Source of the DNA: Caldalkalibacillus salinus
GTDB lineage: Bacteria; Bacillota; Bacilli; Caldalkalibacillales; JCM-10596
Length of the DNA stretch: 64,000 nt
NCBI RefSeq assembly: GCF_016745835.1
Contig: NZ_JAERVL010000033.1
Location: 1 to 64,000 of the forward strand
Direction: 5' to 3'
A program made the translations under genes and the position numbers. The notes under the pieces are model-generated. The model saw only the letters and a list, made by a program, of their open reading frames with translations, was not told where the DNA came from and did no database searches. Shown piece after piece: positions 18,749-28,531 of this stretch. Numbering within the stretch: position 1 is the first letter of the stretch; the number at the start of each line of letters is the position of its first letter.

Positions 18749-19825
18749 ATGTGGTCACACATCATTGATTTGATGAGAAACGAAAGCAAGGAAGACCAAC
18801 TAGGCCCTTACGTTACACAAAGGTTTGTTCTCCCTGTGCTCATGCTCACTTGCCTATTATCTGTGGCTTATGGCCTAGTGACCTACGAAATAAAAGTAGG
18901 CGTGCAGCTTGATGGGAAGCATCAGGAGGTTAGCACGCAAGCGAATACGGTTGAAGAATTAATGAAAGAACTAGATGTAGAGGTATCCCACCGTGATATC
19001 CTTCAGCCCTCCGCAGATACAGCCCTAGAAAGTGGTCTTACGGTTGTATGGGAACCAGCTAAAAATGTCAATTTAGATTATAGAGGCCAGCGCCAGTCTG
19101 TATGGACAACAGCCGATACGGTAGAAGCGTTCCTAGAGGAAGAGAACATTAAAGTTCAAGAGTCAGAAGAACTCAACGTTGCATTGCAAGATCGTATACG
19201 TCACGATCAGCAAATACAAATCGCTCATATTGAGCAAGAGGAAGTAACCGAAACTTATACTGTTCCTTATCAAACGATTCGTAGAGAAGATGATGAGCTC
19301 TTACGAGGACAGGAGCGAGTCGTACAAAAAGGGATCGCAGGAGAAGGCATCGACCGTTTTCTAGTGACTTGGAGGAACGGAGAAGAATATAGTAGGGAGA
19401 AGATCTCTACTGAAGTTGTACGGAAAAAACAGGATAAAATTGTAGCTGTTGGGACTAAAGCAAGCGTGTCTCGAGGCGGATACGTTTTTGCTCCTTCACG
19501 TGTCCTTCAGGACGTCACCTTAACCGCTTACTCTGCTAGGTCAGCTGGTAAGGGAAAGAATGATTCCCAGTACGGGATGACAAGTTCTGGGACACGAGCC
19601 TCAGATGGACGGACCATCGCAGTGGACCCTAATATTATTCCTATTGGCACTTGGGTGTATATAGACGGCGTTGGGCTTCGCCGTGCTGAGGATATCGGTG
19701 GGGCTGTTAGAGGTAACAAAATTGATGTTTATTTTGAAGATCATAATCAAGCCGTGTCTTTTGGCACTCGCCATGGGTATACAGTGTATGTCATAGGCCC
19801 AGAGAGGCCAACAGCTAGCGAGTAG
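18749..19825 (+). CDS. yabE: YabE: G5 and 3D domain cell-wall protein
   Basis: A probable secreted or membrane-anchored cell-wall hydrolase related to resuscitation-promoting factors and stationary-phase autolysins. Using the ATG at 18749 (GGAGGGGAGG six to seven bases upstream) it has 358 residues. A membrane anchor or uncleaved signal spans about 27-46; two DUF348 repeats follow (about 48-90 and 105-145), then a G5 domain (about 155-235) and a C-terminal 3D domain (about 255-345) with the three-Asp set in SDGRTIAVDP and KIDVYF. It is cotranscribed with rnmV-rsmA, eight bases before rnmV. Confidence 0.92.
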   Translation: MWSHIIDLMRNESKEDQLGPYVTQRFVLPVLMLTCLLSVAYGLVTYEIKVGVQLDGKHQEVSTQANTVEELMKELDVEVSHRDILQPSADTALESGLTVVWEPAKNVNLDYRGQRQSVWTTADTVEAFLEEENIKVQESEELNVALQDRIRHDQQIQIAHIEQEEVTETYTVPYQTIRREDDELLRGQERVVQKGIAGEGIDRFLVTWRNGEEYSREKISTEVVRKKQDKIVAVGTKASVSRGGYVFAPSRVLQDVTLTAYSARSAGKGKNDSQYGMTSSGTRASDGRTIAVDPNIIPIGTWVYIDGVGLRRAEDIGGAVRGNKIDVYFEDHNQAVSFGTRHGYTVYVIGPERPTASE

Positions 19826-19833
19826 AGGTGCTT

Positions 19834-21289
<1,456 letters not shown>

Positions 21290-21374
21290 CACGAGTGGAG
21301 ATGAGCATGTAAAGGGCTTAGATTGGTTTTTCTGGCCTTTTCAAATTAAATACATCATCAGCATTATGGGGCAT

Positions 21375-21404
21375 ACACCCCTCCTCTTTAGACTGCATAG
21401 GATA
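21375..21404 (+). promoter_or_regulatory. Candidate sigma-K promoter for yabG
   Basis: CATAGGATA (21396-21404) matches the sigma-K -10 CATANNNTA exactly, with AC 17 bases upstream. yabG is sigma-K dependent in B. subtilis. The leader would be only about a dozen bases and would barely include GAGGAGG (21409-21415), which is a weakness of this assignment. Confidence 0.4.
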
Positions 21405-21421
21405 AAGCGAGGAGGATGGGT

Positions 21422-22282
21422 ATGTCTTTTAATGTTGGAGATATTGTGGGTAGGAAATCGTATGATGTTGATGTGCATTTTCGGATTATCTCAATTGACC
21501 GCAACGAACAAATAGCAGAATTAAAAGGGGTCGACATGCGTCTGTTTGCAGACTCTCCATTGGGGGATCTGGTCAAAATAGACGATGGTACCAGAGGGAG
21601 AAAACAGATGGAAGAGGAGGAACGCACCTCGAGCTCCCTGCAAGAAATCAAACATAAAAGAGAGTATGGAGAATCCTATTTTGAGCTCCCTGGACGCGTC
21701 TTGCATATGGATGGGGATCAGACTTACCTCAAAAAATGTATGGAAGTCTATAGGGAGCTCCAGATCCCTGTTTATGGCATTCATGTTCCTGAGACAGAAA
21801 TGCCAAAGCGTCTCTTATCTCTATTGAAACAAATACAGCCCGACATTCTAATCATGACCGGGCATGATGCATACAGTAAATCAAAGGGTGAAAAAGATGA
21901 CATCAATGCGTACCGTCACTCCTCCCAATTCCGTGAGGCGGTGCACAAAGCACGAGAATATGAGCGTAATAGAGATCAATTGATTATATTTGCAGGGGCG
22001 TGTCAGTCGCATTTTGAGGCCTTAATCTCAGCAGGTGCTAATTTTGCAAGCTCACCAGAGCGGGTGAATATACATGCGTTGGATCCCGTTTTTATCGTGG
22101 AAAAAGCATGTTACACACCCATTAATCAGATTATTAGTGTGCGTCAAATTCTTTATTATTCCGTTACAGGAAGTTCTGGTCTGGGTGGGATAGACACGAG
22201 GGGGACATTACGCGTTGGTAAACCGGGCATACAAGAAGATGATGACGATGCCTCGGATGATCAAGACGTATACGACATATGA
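21422..22282 (+). CDS. yabG: Sporulation-specific coat protease YabG
   Basis: A cysteine protease (peptidase family U57) that trims spore coat proteins late in development. The start at 21422 has GAGGAGG six bases upstream and yields 286 residues. The block FAGACQSHFEALISAGANFASSP at about 193-215 is strongly conserved and holds the candidate catalytic Cys-x-x-His; LIMTGHDAYSK lies near 140-150. It is flanked by rsmA and veg as in B. subtilis and ends at its own terminator. Confidence 0.94.
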   Translation: MSFNVGDIVGRKSYDVDVHFRIISIDRNEQIAELKGVDMRLFADSPLGDLVKIDDGTRGRKQMEEEERTSSSLQEIKHKREYGESYFELPGRVLHMDGDQTYLKKCMEVYRELQIPVYGIHVPETEMPKRLLSLLKQIQPDILIMTGHDAYSKSKGEKDDINAYRHSSQFREAVHKAREYERNRDQLIIFAGACQSHFEALISAGANFASSPERVNIHALDPVFIVEKACYTPINQIISVRQILYYSVTGSSGLGGIDTRGTLRVGKPGIQEDDDDASDDQDVYDI

Positions 22283-22351
22283 CCCAAAGATAGGGTGATA
22301 TAGCGCCGCCCAACGACATAGGACTATATGCCGATTTTATCGACAAAAAGG

Positions 22352-22386
22352 TCTCTTGTTTTGTAAAAAAACGAGGGATTTTTTTG
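22352..22386 (+). terminator. Terminator after yabG
   Basis: TCTCTTGTTTT / AAAACGAGGGA (11-base stem with two GU pairs), then a run of Ts. Confidence 0.82.
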
Positions 22387-22437
22387 TTTTTCCATACATA
22401 ATGACGAATGATAAGGGAAAAGATAAATAAAAAATCA

Positions 22438-22467
22438 TTGACAAACTTTTTGTCCGCTTGCTATAAT
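22438..22467 (+). promoter_or_regulatory. veg promoter 1
   Basis: Perfect TTGACA (22438-22443) and TATAAT (22462-22467) with an 18-base spacer. Confidence 0.88.
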
Positions 22468-22479
22468 TAATAATTTTGT

Positions 22480-22509
22480 TTGACATTATAGTTCCGGACA
22501 TGCTATAAT
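22480..22509 (+). promoter_or_regulatory. veg promoter 2
   Basis: Second perfect TTGACA (22480-22485) and TATAAT (22504-22509), again with an 18-base spacer, exactly 42 bases downstream of promoter 1. The start near 22516 lies about 19 bases before the veg ATG. Confidence 0.88.
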
Positions 22510-22534
22510 GTCTTATAGAGTGAGGTGGTCGTAT

Positions 22535-22813
22535 ATGGGAAGAAATGCGTTAATGGATATTAAACGTAGCTTAGATGAACACATCGGACAAAAGATCATG
22601 CTGAAGGCCAATGGAGGCAGACGCAAGACGGTTGAGCGCGAGGGTGTTCTTGAAGAGACGTATCCTTCAGTATTCATCGTTAAACTAGATGAAGAAACGA
22701 ACTCCTTTGAACGGGTCTCCTACAGTTACGCAGATATACTAACAGAAACGGTCGAGCTCACAGTATGCCAAGACGAAGACAATCAAATTCGTATCTCCTA
22801 CGTAAAACAGTAA
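22535..22813 (+). CDS. veg: Veg protein (DUF1021)
   Basis: A small, very highly expressed protein that in B. subtilis stimulates biofilm formation by antagonising SinR, directly or indirectly. The protein has 92 residues from the ATG at 22535 (GAGGTGG seven bases upstream). The SH3-like core [29 protein letters not shown] and the [18 protein letters not shown] block are almost invariant. It is driven by two tandem consensus promoters, and its stop codon lies inside the terminator stem. Confidence 0.96.
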   Translation: MGRNALMDIKRSLDEHIGQKIMLKANGGRRKTVEREGVLEETYPSVFIVKLDEETNSFERVSYSYADILTETVELTVCQDEDNQIRISYVKQ

Positions 22814-22846
22814 GTTCTTCAAATCGAAGAACTTACTGTTTTGCTG
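22804..22846 (+). terminator. veg terminator overlapping the stop codon
   Basis: A perfect 17-base stem (22804-22820 with 22826-22842), five-base loop, then TTTT inside the stem end. The veg stop at 22811-22813 is in the left arm. Confidence 0.85.
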
Positions 22847-22874
22847 TTTAGGCGTCAATGAGGTGTACATACTA
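22845..22874 (+). promoter_or_regulatory. Candidate sigma-G promoter for sspF
   Basis: TGTTTA (22845-22850), 17-base spacer and CATACTA (22868-22874), a perfect sigma-G -10. sspF is forespore-expressed in B. subtilis. Confidence 0.65.
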
Positions 22875-22918
22875 AGAACAATCGGTTTCTGCTCCTGAGT
22901 TGAGGAGGAGGTTGTTCT

Positions 22919-23107
22919 ATGGCCAGAAGAAGAGGGATCATGTCAGACGCATTGAAGTACGAACTAGCCAAGGAGCTAGGCTTCTATGATACCGTTCAAC
23001 AGGAAGGCTGGGGCGGTATCAAGTCGAGAGATGCGGGTAATATGGTCAAAAGAGCAATTGAGATTGCGGAGCAAAATTTAGCCAATCAACAACAAAACCA
23101 GAAGTAG
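22919..23107 (+). CDS. sspF: Small acid-soluble spore protein, SspF type
   Basis: An alpha/beta-type SASP-related protein of 62 residues that coats forespore DNA. The N-terminal [24 protein letters not shown] and the second DNA-binding helix [17 protein letters not shown] are conserved. GAGGAGG lies about nine bases before the ATG. Monocistronic, downstream of a good sigma-G -10; a GC-rich hairpin without a T tract follows at 23118-23134 (GGGGCCT/AGGCCCC). Confidence 0.95.
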   Translation: MARRRGIMSDALKYELAKELGFYDTVQQEGWGGIKSRDAGNMVKRAIEIAEQNLANQQQNQK

Positions 23108-23153
23108 AAACTGAGGACGGGGCCTCCTAGGCCCCTAAAACGAATATTAAAAC

Positions 23154-23183
23154 TGGTCATTCTCCATTTAATAATGGTAAAAT
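23154..23183 (+). promoter_or_regulatory. Candidate promoter for ispE
   Basis: TGGTCA (23154-23159), 18-base spacer, TAAAAT (23178-23183) with an upstream TGG extension. The -10 context matches that of cysK (TGGTAAAATGTTAAA) base for base. Confidence 0.5.
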
Positions 23184-23215
23184 GTTAAAGCAATATGGGG
23201 AAATGTGGTGAACGT

Positions 23216-24076
23216 ATGGGATTAACAATGAAAGCACCAGCGAAAATAAATTTGACTTTAGACGTATTACATAAAAGAGAAGACGGTTATCATGAAGTCG
23301 AAATGGTGATGACCTCAATAGATTTAGCGGACCATTTACACATGGTGTCTCGAAAAGACATGGACATTCATGTTGAGTGTACGACAAGCTTTGTGCCCAC
23401 TGATCAACGCAACCTCGTTTATCAGGCCGCCAAACGCCTACAAGCCCGATTTAATATTAAACAAGGTGTACATATTACCATTCAAAAAAAGATACCCGTA
23501 GCAGCTGGATTAGCTGGCGGGAGTAGTGATGCGGCAGCATGCATCAAAGGATTAAATCAATTATGGGGCTTAAGGTTAACAACGAATGAAATGGCAGCGC
23601 TAGGAGCAGAGATAGGGTCAGATGTTTCATTTTGTATATATGGGGGAACAGCATTGGCCACAGGACGTGGTGAGAAAATTATCCCTTTACCAGCGCCACC
23701 TCCATTTTGGGTGATCTTGGCTAAACCGCCTATTGGTGTTTCTACGGGAAATATATACGGTAAGCTTAAGGCGGACCAAATTAAGGCGCATCCTGATACC
23801 GAACGCATGATTGAAGCGATTAAAGAAAAGGATTTTGAATTGATTACGGCCTCATTAGGTAATGTGCTAGAGGAAGTCACACTATATGAACACCCACAGG
23901 TCGGACAGATCAAAGAACGGATGAAACGTTATGGTGCGGACGGTGTCCTTATGTCTGGAAGCGGACCCACTGTCTTTGGAATTACCCAAAAGGAATCGCG
24001 TATGCGCAAGATATATCATGCGCTAAAAGGATTTTGTCGCGATGTTTACGTCGTGCGTTCGTTGGGTGAAAGATAA
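23216..24076 (+). CDS. ispE: 4-(cytidine 5'-diphospho)-2-C-methyl-D-erythritol kinase
   Basis: The GHMP kinase of the MEP isoprenoid pathway. [12 protein letters not shown] begins at residue 5; the ATP loop [15 protein letters not shown] lies near 93-107 and the C-terminal [11 protein letters not shown] near 247-257. I take the ATG at 23216 (286 residues); ATGs at 23195 and 23228 are also possible because no start has a strong ribosome binding site. It precedes purR as in B. subtilis. Confidence 0.95.
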   Translation: MGLTMKAPAKINLTLDVLHKREDGYHEVEMVMTSIDLADHLHMVSRKDMDIHVECTTSFVPTDQRNLVYQAAKRLQARFNIKQGVHITIQKKIPVAAGLAGGSSDAAACIKGLNQLWGLRLTTNEMAALGAEIGSDVSFCIYGGTALATGRGEKIIPLPAPPPFWVILAKPPIGVSTGNIYGKLKADQIKAHPDTERMIEAIKEKDFELITASLGNVLEEVTLYEHPQVGQIKERMKRYGADGVLMSGSGPTVFGITQKESRMRKIYHALKGFCRDVYVVRSLGER

Positions 24077-24080
24077 AAAC

Positions 24081-24110
24081 TTGAATAAAAACGTATAAAA
24101 GTGATATATT
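24081..24110 (+). promoter_or_regulatory. purR promoter
   Basis: TTGAAT (24081-24086), 18-base spacer, TATATT (24105-24110); predicted start near 24117. Confidence 0.6.
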
Positions 24111-24118
24111 ACCCTCAT

Positions 24119-24131
24119 AATATTCGGATTT
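24119..24131 (-). promoter_or_regulatory. PurBox at the purR start point
   Basis: The minus-strand 13-mer matches the Bacillus PurBox AWWWCCGAACWWT at 12 of 13 positions (T for the last C). It sits at the predicted purR start, so PurR autorepression, known in B. subtilis, is likely. The partner box expected about 16 bases upstream (24089-24101) is poor. Confidence 0.65.
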
Positions 24132-24143
24132 CGGAGGGGTGAC

Positions 24144-24980
24144 ATGAAGAAATTACGTAGAAGTGCAAGGATTGCCGATATGACGCAATATTTACTCGAA
24201 CGCCCTCGTCTCCTCCTTCCATTAACGCTATTCTCTGAACGATACGGGTCGGCCAAATCTTCAATCAGTGAAGATCTACAAATTATTAAAGATGTGTTCG
24301 TCATGGAAGGCGTTGGTGACTTAGAAACAGTTCCAGGCGCAGCTGGCGGTGTGAAATTCCTTCCTGACGTCCATATGGCTCAGGTAGAAGAATGGATGCA
24401 GGAATTGATGCAGGGCTTAAGAACTGAACAGCGAATGTTACCAGGAGGTTACCTTTATCTTTCCGATTATTTGCACCAGCCGCAAATCGTGAACAAGATA
24501 GGTAAAATATTCGGTTCATTGTTCGCAGCGCAAGATGTCGATTGTGTCATGACAGTGGAGACGAAAGGGATACCATTAGCCTATGCCACAGCCCAAGTAT
24601 TGAATGTCCCCATTGTCATTGCCAGAAGGGATACGAAAGTGATGGAGGGCTCTGTGGTCAGCATTAATTATGTATCCGGGTCAAGCAAACGCATACAAAC
24701 CATGTCTCTGTCTAGAAGAGCGTTGCCTGAAAGTTCTAAAGTTGTCATAGTCGATGATTTTATGAAGGCAGGAGGCACAATTCGGGGTATGATGGACCTG
24801 TTACAAGAGTTCAAAGCAGAGGTCGTAGGGGCCTGTGTTTTCATGGAATCAGATACGACTACGCACCGGATTGTTGATGAGGTTTACTCATTAATACGTT
24901 TTAACCATGACGAACAAGTTCAAGAACCGATTAACTTAACCTTAGGTAATATTTTTGATAAACATAGCGATAAAGGCTAA
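24144..24980 (+). CDS. purR: Purine operon repressor PurR
   Basis: A winged-helix repressor fused to a phosphoribosyltransferase-fold domain that senses PRPP. The 278-residue protein has the DNA-binding domain at 1-74 (RIADMTQYLLERPRLLLPLTLFSERY) and the PRPP loop VVIVDDFMKAGGTIRG at about 200-215. GGAGGGG lies before the ATG. Its signal is made by prs, encoded 2.5 kb downstream, and hpt is also here. Confidence 0.97.
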   Translation: MKKLRRSARIADMTQYLLERPRLLLPLTLFSERYGSAKSSISEDLQIIKDVFVMEGVGDLETVPGAAGGVKFLPDVHMAQVEEWMQELMQGLRTEQRMLPGGYLYLSDYLHQPQIVNKIGKIFGSLFAAQDVDCVMTVETKGIPLAYATAQVLNVPIVIARRDTKVMEGSVVSINYVSGSSKRIQTMSLSRRALPESSKVVIVDDFMKAGGTIRGMMDLLQEFKAEVVGACVFMESDTTTHRIVDEVYSLIRFNHDEQVQEPINLTLGNIFDKHSDKG

Positions 24981-24994
24981 AAGGAGGTCATAAA

Positions 24995-25381
24995 ATGGCA
25001 GAGAAAAAGATAATCCAAACGGATGAGGCACCCCAAGCGATTGGCCCCTACTCACAGGCTGTTAAAATGGGCCCGTTTGTATACACATCAGGCCAAATTC
25101 CACTAACAAAAGACGGATCGTTAATTGAAGGAGATGTACAAGCTCAAACGAAACAGGTATTAGAGAACGTAACAGCGGTCCTCAAGGCCGCTGGGTGCGA
25201 AATATCTGATGTGATCAAGACAACGGTGTTTATCGATGACATGAGTGAGTTTCAATTAGTGAATGAGGTCTACGAACGCTATTTTGCAGACACAAAACCC
25301 GCAAGGTCTTGCGTTGAAGTGGCTGGCTTACCCAAGCAGGTCAAAGTGGAGATAGAATGCATCGCTTACCTTTCAGAATAG
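24995..25381 (+). CDS. ridA: 2-iminobutanoate/2-iminopropanoate deaminase RidA (YabJ)
   Basis: A YjgF/YER057c/UK114 family trimer of 128 residues that hydrolyses reactive enamine/imine intermediates and protects PLP enzymes. Key residues: the substrate-binding Arg in KPARSCVEVAGLPKQVKVEIECIA (about residue 105) and IGPYSQAVK near 17-25. AAGGAGGT lies eight bases before the ATG. It sits in the purR-ridA-spoVG order of B. subtilis. Confidence 0.96.
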   Translation: MAEKKIIQTDEAPQAIGPYSQAVKMGPFVYTSGQIPLTKDGSLIEGDVQAQTKQVLENVTAVLKAAGCEISDVIKTTVFIDDMSEFQLVNEVYERYFADTKPARSCVEVAGLPKQVKVEIECIAYLSE

Positions 25382-25394
25382 GCCCATAAAAGGG

Positions 25395-25474
25395 ACATAT
25401 TAACATTAAATAAGAAAGCAATAATCTTAAAAATAAAAAATGTGAAAAAAATGTGAAAAAAAATGAGGTTAAAA
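25395..25474 (+). promoter_or_regulatory. AT-rich, phased A-tract region upstream of spoVG
   Basis: A strongly AT-rich stretch with A tracts repeated at about 11-12 bases (two copies of AATGTGAAAAA) right before the sigma-H promoter. In B. subtilis the corresponding AT box is bound by AbrB and acts as an upstream element. Confidence 0.5.
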
Positions 25475-25503
25475 GAAGGATTTTCCCCACCTTTGTTGAA
25501 ATT
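25475..25503 (+). promoter_or_regulatory. Sigma-H promoter of spoVG
   Basis: GAAGGATTT (25475-25483) fits the sigma-H -35 RnAGGAwWW exactly; 11 bases on, GTTGAAATT (25495-25503) fits the -10 RnnGAATww with one mismatch. The spacing is the same as in the B. subtilis spoVG promoter. Confidence 0.75.
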
Positions 25504-25543
25504 TATTGAAAAGCATTTATTTTGGATAAAGGTGGTGAAAAGC

Positions 25544-25834
25544 ATGGAGGTTACTGACGTTAGACTCCGCCGTGTCAACACGGAGGGAAGAATGCGAGCA
25601 ATTGCTTCTATCACTATCGATAACGAATTTGTAGTGCATGATATTCGCGTCATCGATGGAAATAATGGTATGTTTGTGGCGATGCCATCTAAACGTACAC
25701 CAGACGGAGAGTTTCGTGACATTGCACACCCGATCTCTTCCGCAACTCGTGAGAAAATCCAAACAGCTGTACTAGCTGAATACGAGGCAGTTGGTGAGCA
25801 AGAAGATATGGAAGTGGAAGAAGCAGGGGCTTAA
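25544..25834 (+). CDS. spoVG: Regulatory RNA-binding protein SpoVG
   Basis: A small nucleic-acid-binding regulator involved in septation and sporulation. From the ATG at 25544 (AAAGGTGGTG six to eight bases upstream) it has 96 residues; [39 protein letters not shown] and the [18 protein letters not shown] block are hallmarks. The longer frame to 25463 lacks homology and crosses the promoter. The acidic tail is typical. Confidence 0.97.
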   Translation: MEVTDVRLRRVNTEGRMRAIASITIDNEFVVHDIRVIDGNNGMFVAMPSKRTPDGEFRDIAHPISSATREKIQTAVLAEYEAVGEQEDMEVEEAGA

Positions 25835-25873
25835 ACCCGTCATGTTAGCATCATTAAAAGTTCATTATCAATG

Positions 25874-25911
25874 AAAAGAAGATTCAACCTTAAGGTTGGG
25901 TCTTCTTTTTA
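25874..25911 (+). terminator. Terminator after spoVG
   Basis: AAGAAGA...CAACC pairs with GGTTG...TCTTCTT, followed by five or more Ts. Confidence 0.88.
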
Positions 25912-25977
25912 TTATGTTAGATGCCATAAGCTAGCAAAAGTTTTGCCCAATGGATAATTTTTTCGACTTCTGAATTC

Positions 25978-26006
25978 TTGAAAATAAAGAAAGTTTAAGA
26001 TATAGT
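25978..26006 (+). promoter_or_regulatory. glmU promoter
   Basis: TTGAAA (25978-25983), 17-base spacer, TATAGT (26001-26006). Confidence 0.6.
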
Positions 26007-26038
26007 CAGAAGGAATAAAACGTTACGGGAGGTACACT

Positions 26039-27418
26039 ATGAGTGATATCTACACCGTTATTTTGGCAGCAGGAAAAGGGACAAGAATGAAATCCAAATT
26101 ATACAAAGTGTTGCACCCTGTTTGCGGGAAACCTATGGTTCAACACGTTGTAGATAATTCTCGCCAGATGAAGCCAAAAGATACGGTTTTAGTCATCGGC
26201 CATGGTGCCGATAAGGTCAAAGAAGAGCTAGGTCCAGACGTGACATACGTCCTTCAAGAGGAACAGCTCGGTACAGGTCATGCGGTGATGGTCACGCGGG
26301 ATCATTTATTAGATAAAAATGGGACAACACTGATATTATACGGGGATACACCCCTTGTGACGGCTGACGTTTTACAACAGCTCGTCAATCATCATCATGA
26401 AGTGGGTGCAGCGGCTACGATTCTGACAGCTCAAGTGAGCGACCCAACAGGTTATGGTAGAGTCGTCAGAAATGAACATGCTGATGTCACGCGGATCGTG
26501 GAACAAAAGGACGCCACACCTGAAGAACAGCAAATCAAAGAGATTAATACGGGCATGTATTGTTTTGACAATCAAAAACTCGTATCAATTCTACCCCAAT
26601 TGACGAACGATAATGTACAAGGGGAATACTATATTACCGATTGTATTGAGATCCTTAAAAAACAAGAAGAAAAAGTATCTGCGTATATCACTCCGGATGC
26701 CGACATTACAATGGGTGTTAACGATCGTGTCGCCTTAGCGGAAGCGGAAAAGAAACTGAGAAAACGTTTAAATGAGCAGCATATGAGAGAAGGTGTGACC
26801 ATCATTGACCCTGATCACACTTATATTGGGGTAGACGTTAAGATCGGTCAGGATACCGTGATACATCCTGGTACATCGCTCAGCGGGCAAACGGTCATCG
26901 GAGAGGATTGTGTGATTGGGCCAAACGCCGACATACGTGACGCTCAAATAGGAGAGGGAACAACAGTGCAACATTCCACGCTGACGGAGAGCACAGTTGG
27001 AGAACAGACCACTATCGGCCCATACGCTTATATACGCCCCGGAAGCGATATTGGGGATAACTGTAAAATTGGTGATTTTGTCGAGGTTAAAAATGCGGTT
27101 GTTGGCGATGGCGCTAAGATACCACATCTAAGCTACATAGGAGATGCCGATATAGGTAAAAAAGTGAACATGGGCTGTGGGTCTATCACAGTTAACTATG
27201 ACGGGCAACAAAAGCACCGCACTGTTGTTGAAGAAGGAAGCTTTGTCGGGTGTAATGTCAACCTTATCGCACCTGTAGAAGTCGGAAAAGGTTCATATAT
27301 TGCCGCGGGCTCCACGATTAATCGTTCGGTCCCAGAGAATAGCTTAGCGATCGCAAGGGAAAAACAAACGAACAAAGAAGGATACGCTTCGAGGTTGAGG
27401 GCAAAAAATAAAAAATAA
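26039..27418 (+). CDS. glmU: Bifunctional GlmU: glucosamine-1-phosphate acetyltransferase / UDP-GlcNAc pyrophosphorylase
   Basis: Makes UDP-GlcNAc for peptidoglycan and teichoic acid. Residues 1-230 form the nucleotidyltransferase with LAAGKGTRMKSKLYKVLH at 8-25; residues 250-455 form a left-handed beta helix of hexapeptide repeats, ending with the acetyl-CoA region NYDGQQKHRTVVEEGSFVGCNV. The length of 459 is standard. GGGAGG lies before the ATG. The gene is followed by prs after 57 bases without a terminator, so the two are probably cotranscribed. Confidence 0.97.
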   Translation: MSDIYTVILAAGKGTRMKSKLYKVLHPVCGKPMVQHVVDNSRQMKPKDTVLVIGHGADKVKEELGPDVTYVLQEEQLGTGHAVMVTRDHLLDKNGTTLILYGDTPLVTADVLQQLVNHHHEVGAAATILTAQVSDPTGYGRVVRNEHADVTRIVEQKDATPEEQQIKEINTGMYCFDNQKLVSILPQLTNDNVQGEYYITDCIEILKKQEEKVSAYITPDADITMGVNDRVALAEAEKKLRKRLNEQHMREGVTIIDPDHTYIGVDVKIGQDTVIHPGTSLSGQTVIGEDCVIGPNADIRDAQIGEGTTVQHSTLTESTVGEQTTIGPYAYIRPGSDIGDNCKIGDFVEVKNAVVGDGAKIPHLSYIGDADIGKKVNMGCGSITVNYDGQQKHRTVVEEGSFVGCNVNLIAPVEVGKGSYIAAGSTINRSVPENSLAIAREKQTNKEGYASRLRAKNKK

Positions 27419-27475
27419 ATCATCACATAGATCAACATTCAAGATGAAATCAAAGTCGGAGGGAAAGAACAAGAT

Positions 27476-28426
27476 ATGGCCAACTATCGTGACCCAAAGT
27501 TAAAGGTATTTACATGTAATGCTAATCAATCTTTAGCGAAAGAAATATGTGATCATATAGGTGTTCCCTTAGGAAAAGCGAATATCTCTCATTTCAGTGA
27601 TGGTGAAATATCGGTGCATATTAACGAAAGTGTCCGGGGGGCAGACGTCTTTGTCATTCAGTCTACATGTGCACCTGTGAATGATCACATTATGGAGATG
27701 CTCGTGATGATTGATGCCCTAAAGCGGGCGTCAGCCAAAAGTATCAACGTTGTTATGCCATACTATGGATATGCTAGACAGGATCGGAAGGCAAGAGCAA
27801 GAGATCCTATTACAGCCAAACTGGTCGCTAACCTAATCCAGACAGCAGGGGCGAACAGAGTCATCACGATGGATTTACACGCCACACAAATTCAAGGGTT
27901 CTTTGATATTCCAGTGGATCATTTGTTTGGCGTCCCGATACTTGGTGATCACTTCTTAGAGAAAAACTTAGAAGATGTTGTTGTCGTATCACCGGACCAT
28001 GGGGGTGTGACCAGAGCGAGAAAATTAGCTGAACGCCTGAAAGCGCCGATTGCCATTATTGATAAGCGTCGACCTAAACCAAATGTTGCTGAAATTATGA
28101 ATATCGTTGGTCATATTGAAGGCAAAACAGCGATCTTAATTGATGACATCATCGATACGGCGGGAACGATTACACTAGCAGCGAACGCATTATCCGATAA
28201 CGGAGCCAAGGAAGTTTATGCCTGCTGTACACATCCAGTCCTATCTGGCCCTGCCATGGAACGTATAACCCAATCAAAAATCAAGGAACTCGTCGTCACA
28301 AACTCCATTCCTCTAACCGAGGATAAGAAAAATGATCAAGTGCGCGTCCTTTCAGTCGCTTCTCTTATGGGGGAAGCCATTATTCGAGTGCATGAGGAGT
28401 TATCTGTGAGTAAACTTTTCGACTAG
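27476..28426 (+). CDS. prs: Ribose-phosphate pyrophosphokinase
   Basis: Makes PRPP from ribose-5-phosphate and ATP. The 316-residue class I enzyme shows the flexible loop [21 protein letters not shown] at about 95-115, the pyrophosphate-binding [18 protein letters not shown] and the PRPP loop [13 protein letters not shown] at about 221-233. GGAGGG precedes the ATG. PRPP feeds purR signalling, hpt and nadC products encoded nearby. Confidence 0.97.
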   Translation: MANYRDPKLKVFTCNANQSLAKEICDHIGVPLGKANISHFSDGEISVHINESVRGADVFVIQSTCAPVNDHIMEMLVMIDALKRASAKSINVVMPYYGYARQDRKARARDPITAKLVANLIQTAGANRVITMDLHATQIQGFFDIPVDHLFGVPILGDHFLEKNLEDVVVVSPDHGGVTRARKLAERLKAPIAIIDKRRPKPNVAEIMNIVGHIEGKTAILIDDIIDTAGTITLAANALSDNGAKEVYACCTHPVLSGPAMERITQSKIKELVVTNSIPLTEDKKNDQVRVLSVASLMGEAIIRVHEELSVSKLFD

Positions 28427-28473
28427 ATACGCGTTGCCTAACAATCGGTGACAGCATAGATTTCTTCATGAGT

Positions 28474-28499
28474 GTTTGACACCTTCCACCTAGGGGAAT
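28474..28499 (+). promoter_or_regulatory. Sigma-B promoter of ctc
   Basis: GTTTGA (28474-28479), 14-base spacer, GGGAAT (28494-28499), close to the sigma-B consensus GTTTAA-N12/14-GGGWAT. ctc is the classic general-stress gene of B. subtilis. Confidence 0.75.
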
Positions 28500-28531
28500 A
28501 CTGGGGACAATAATATAGGGAAGGTGATCAT

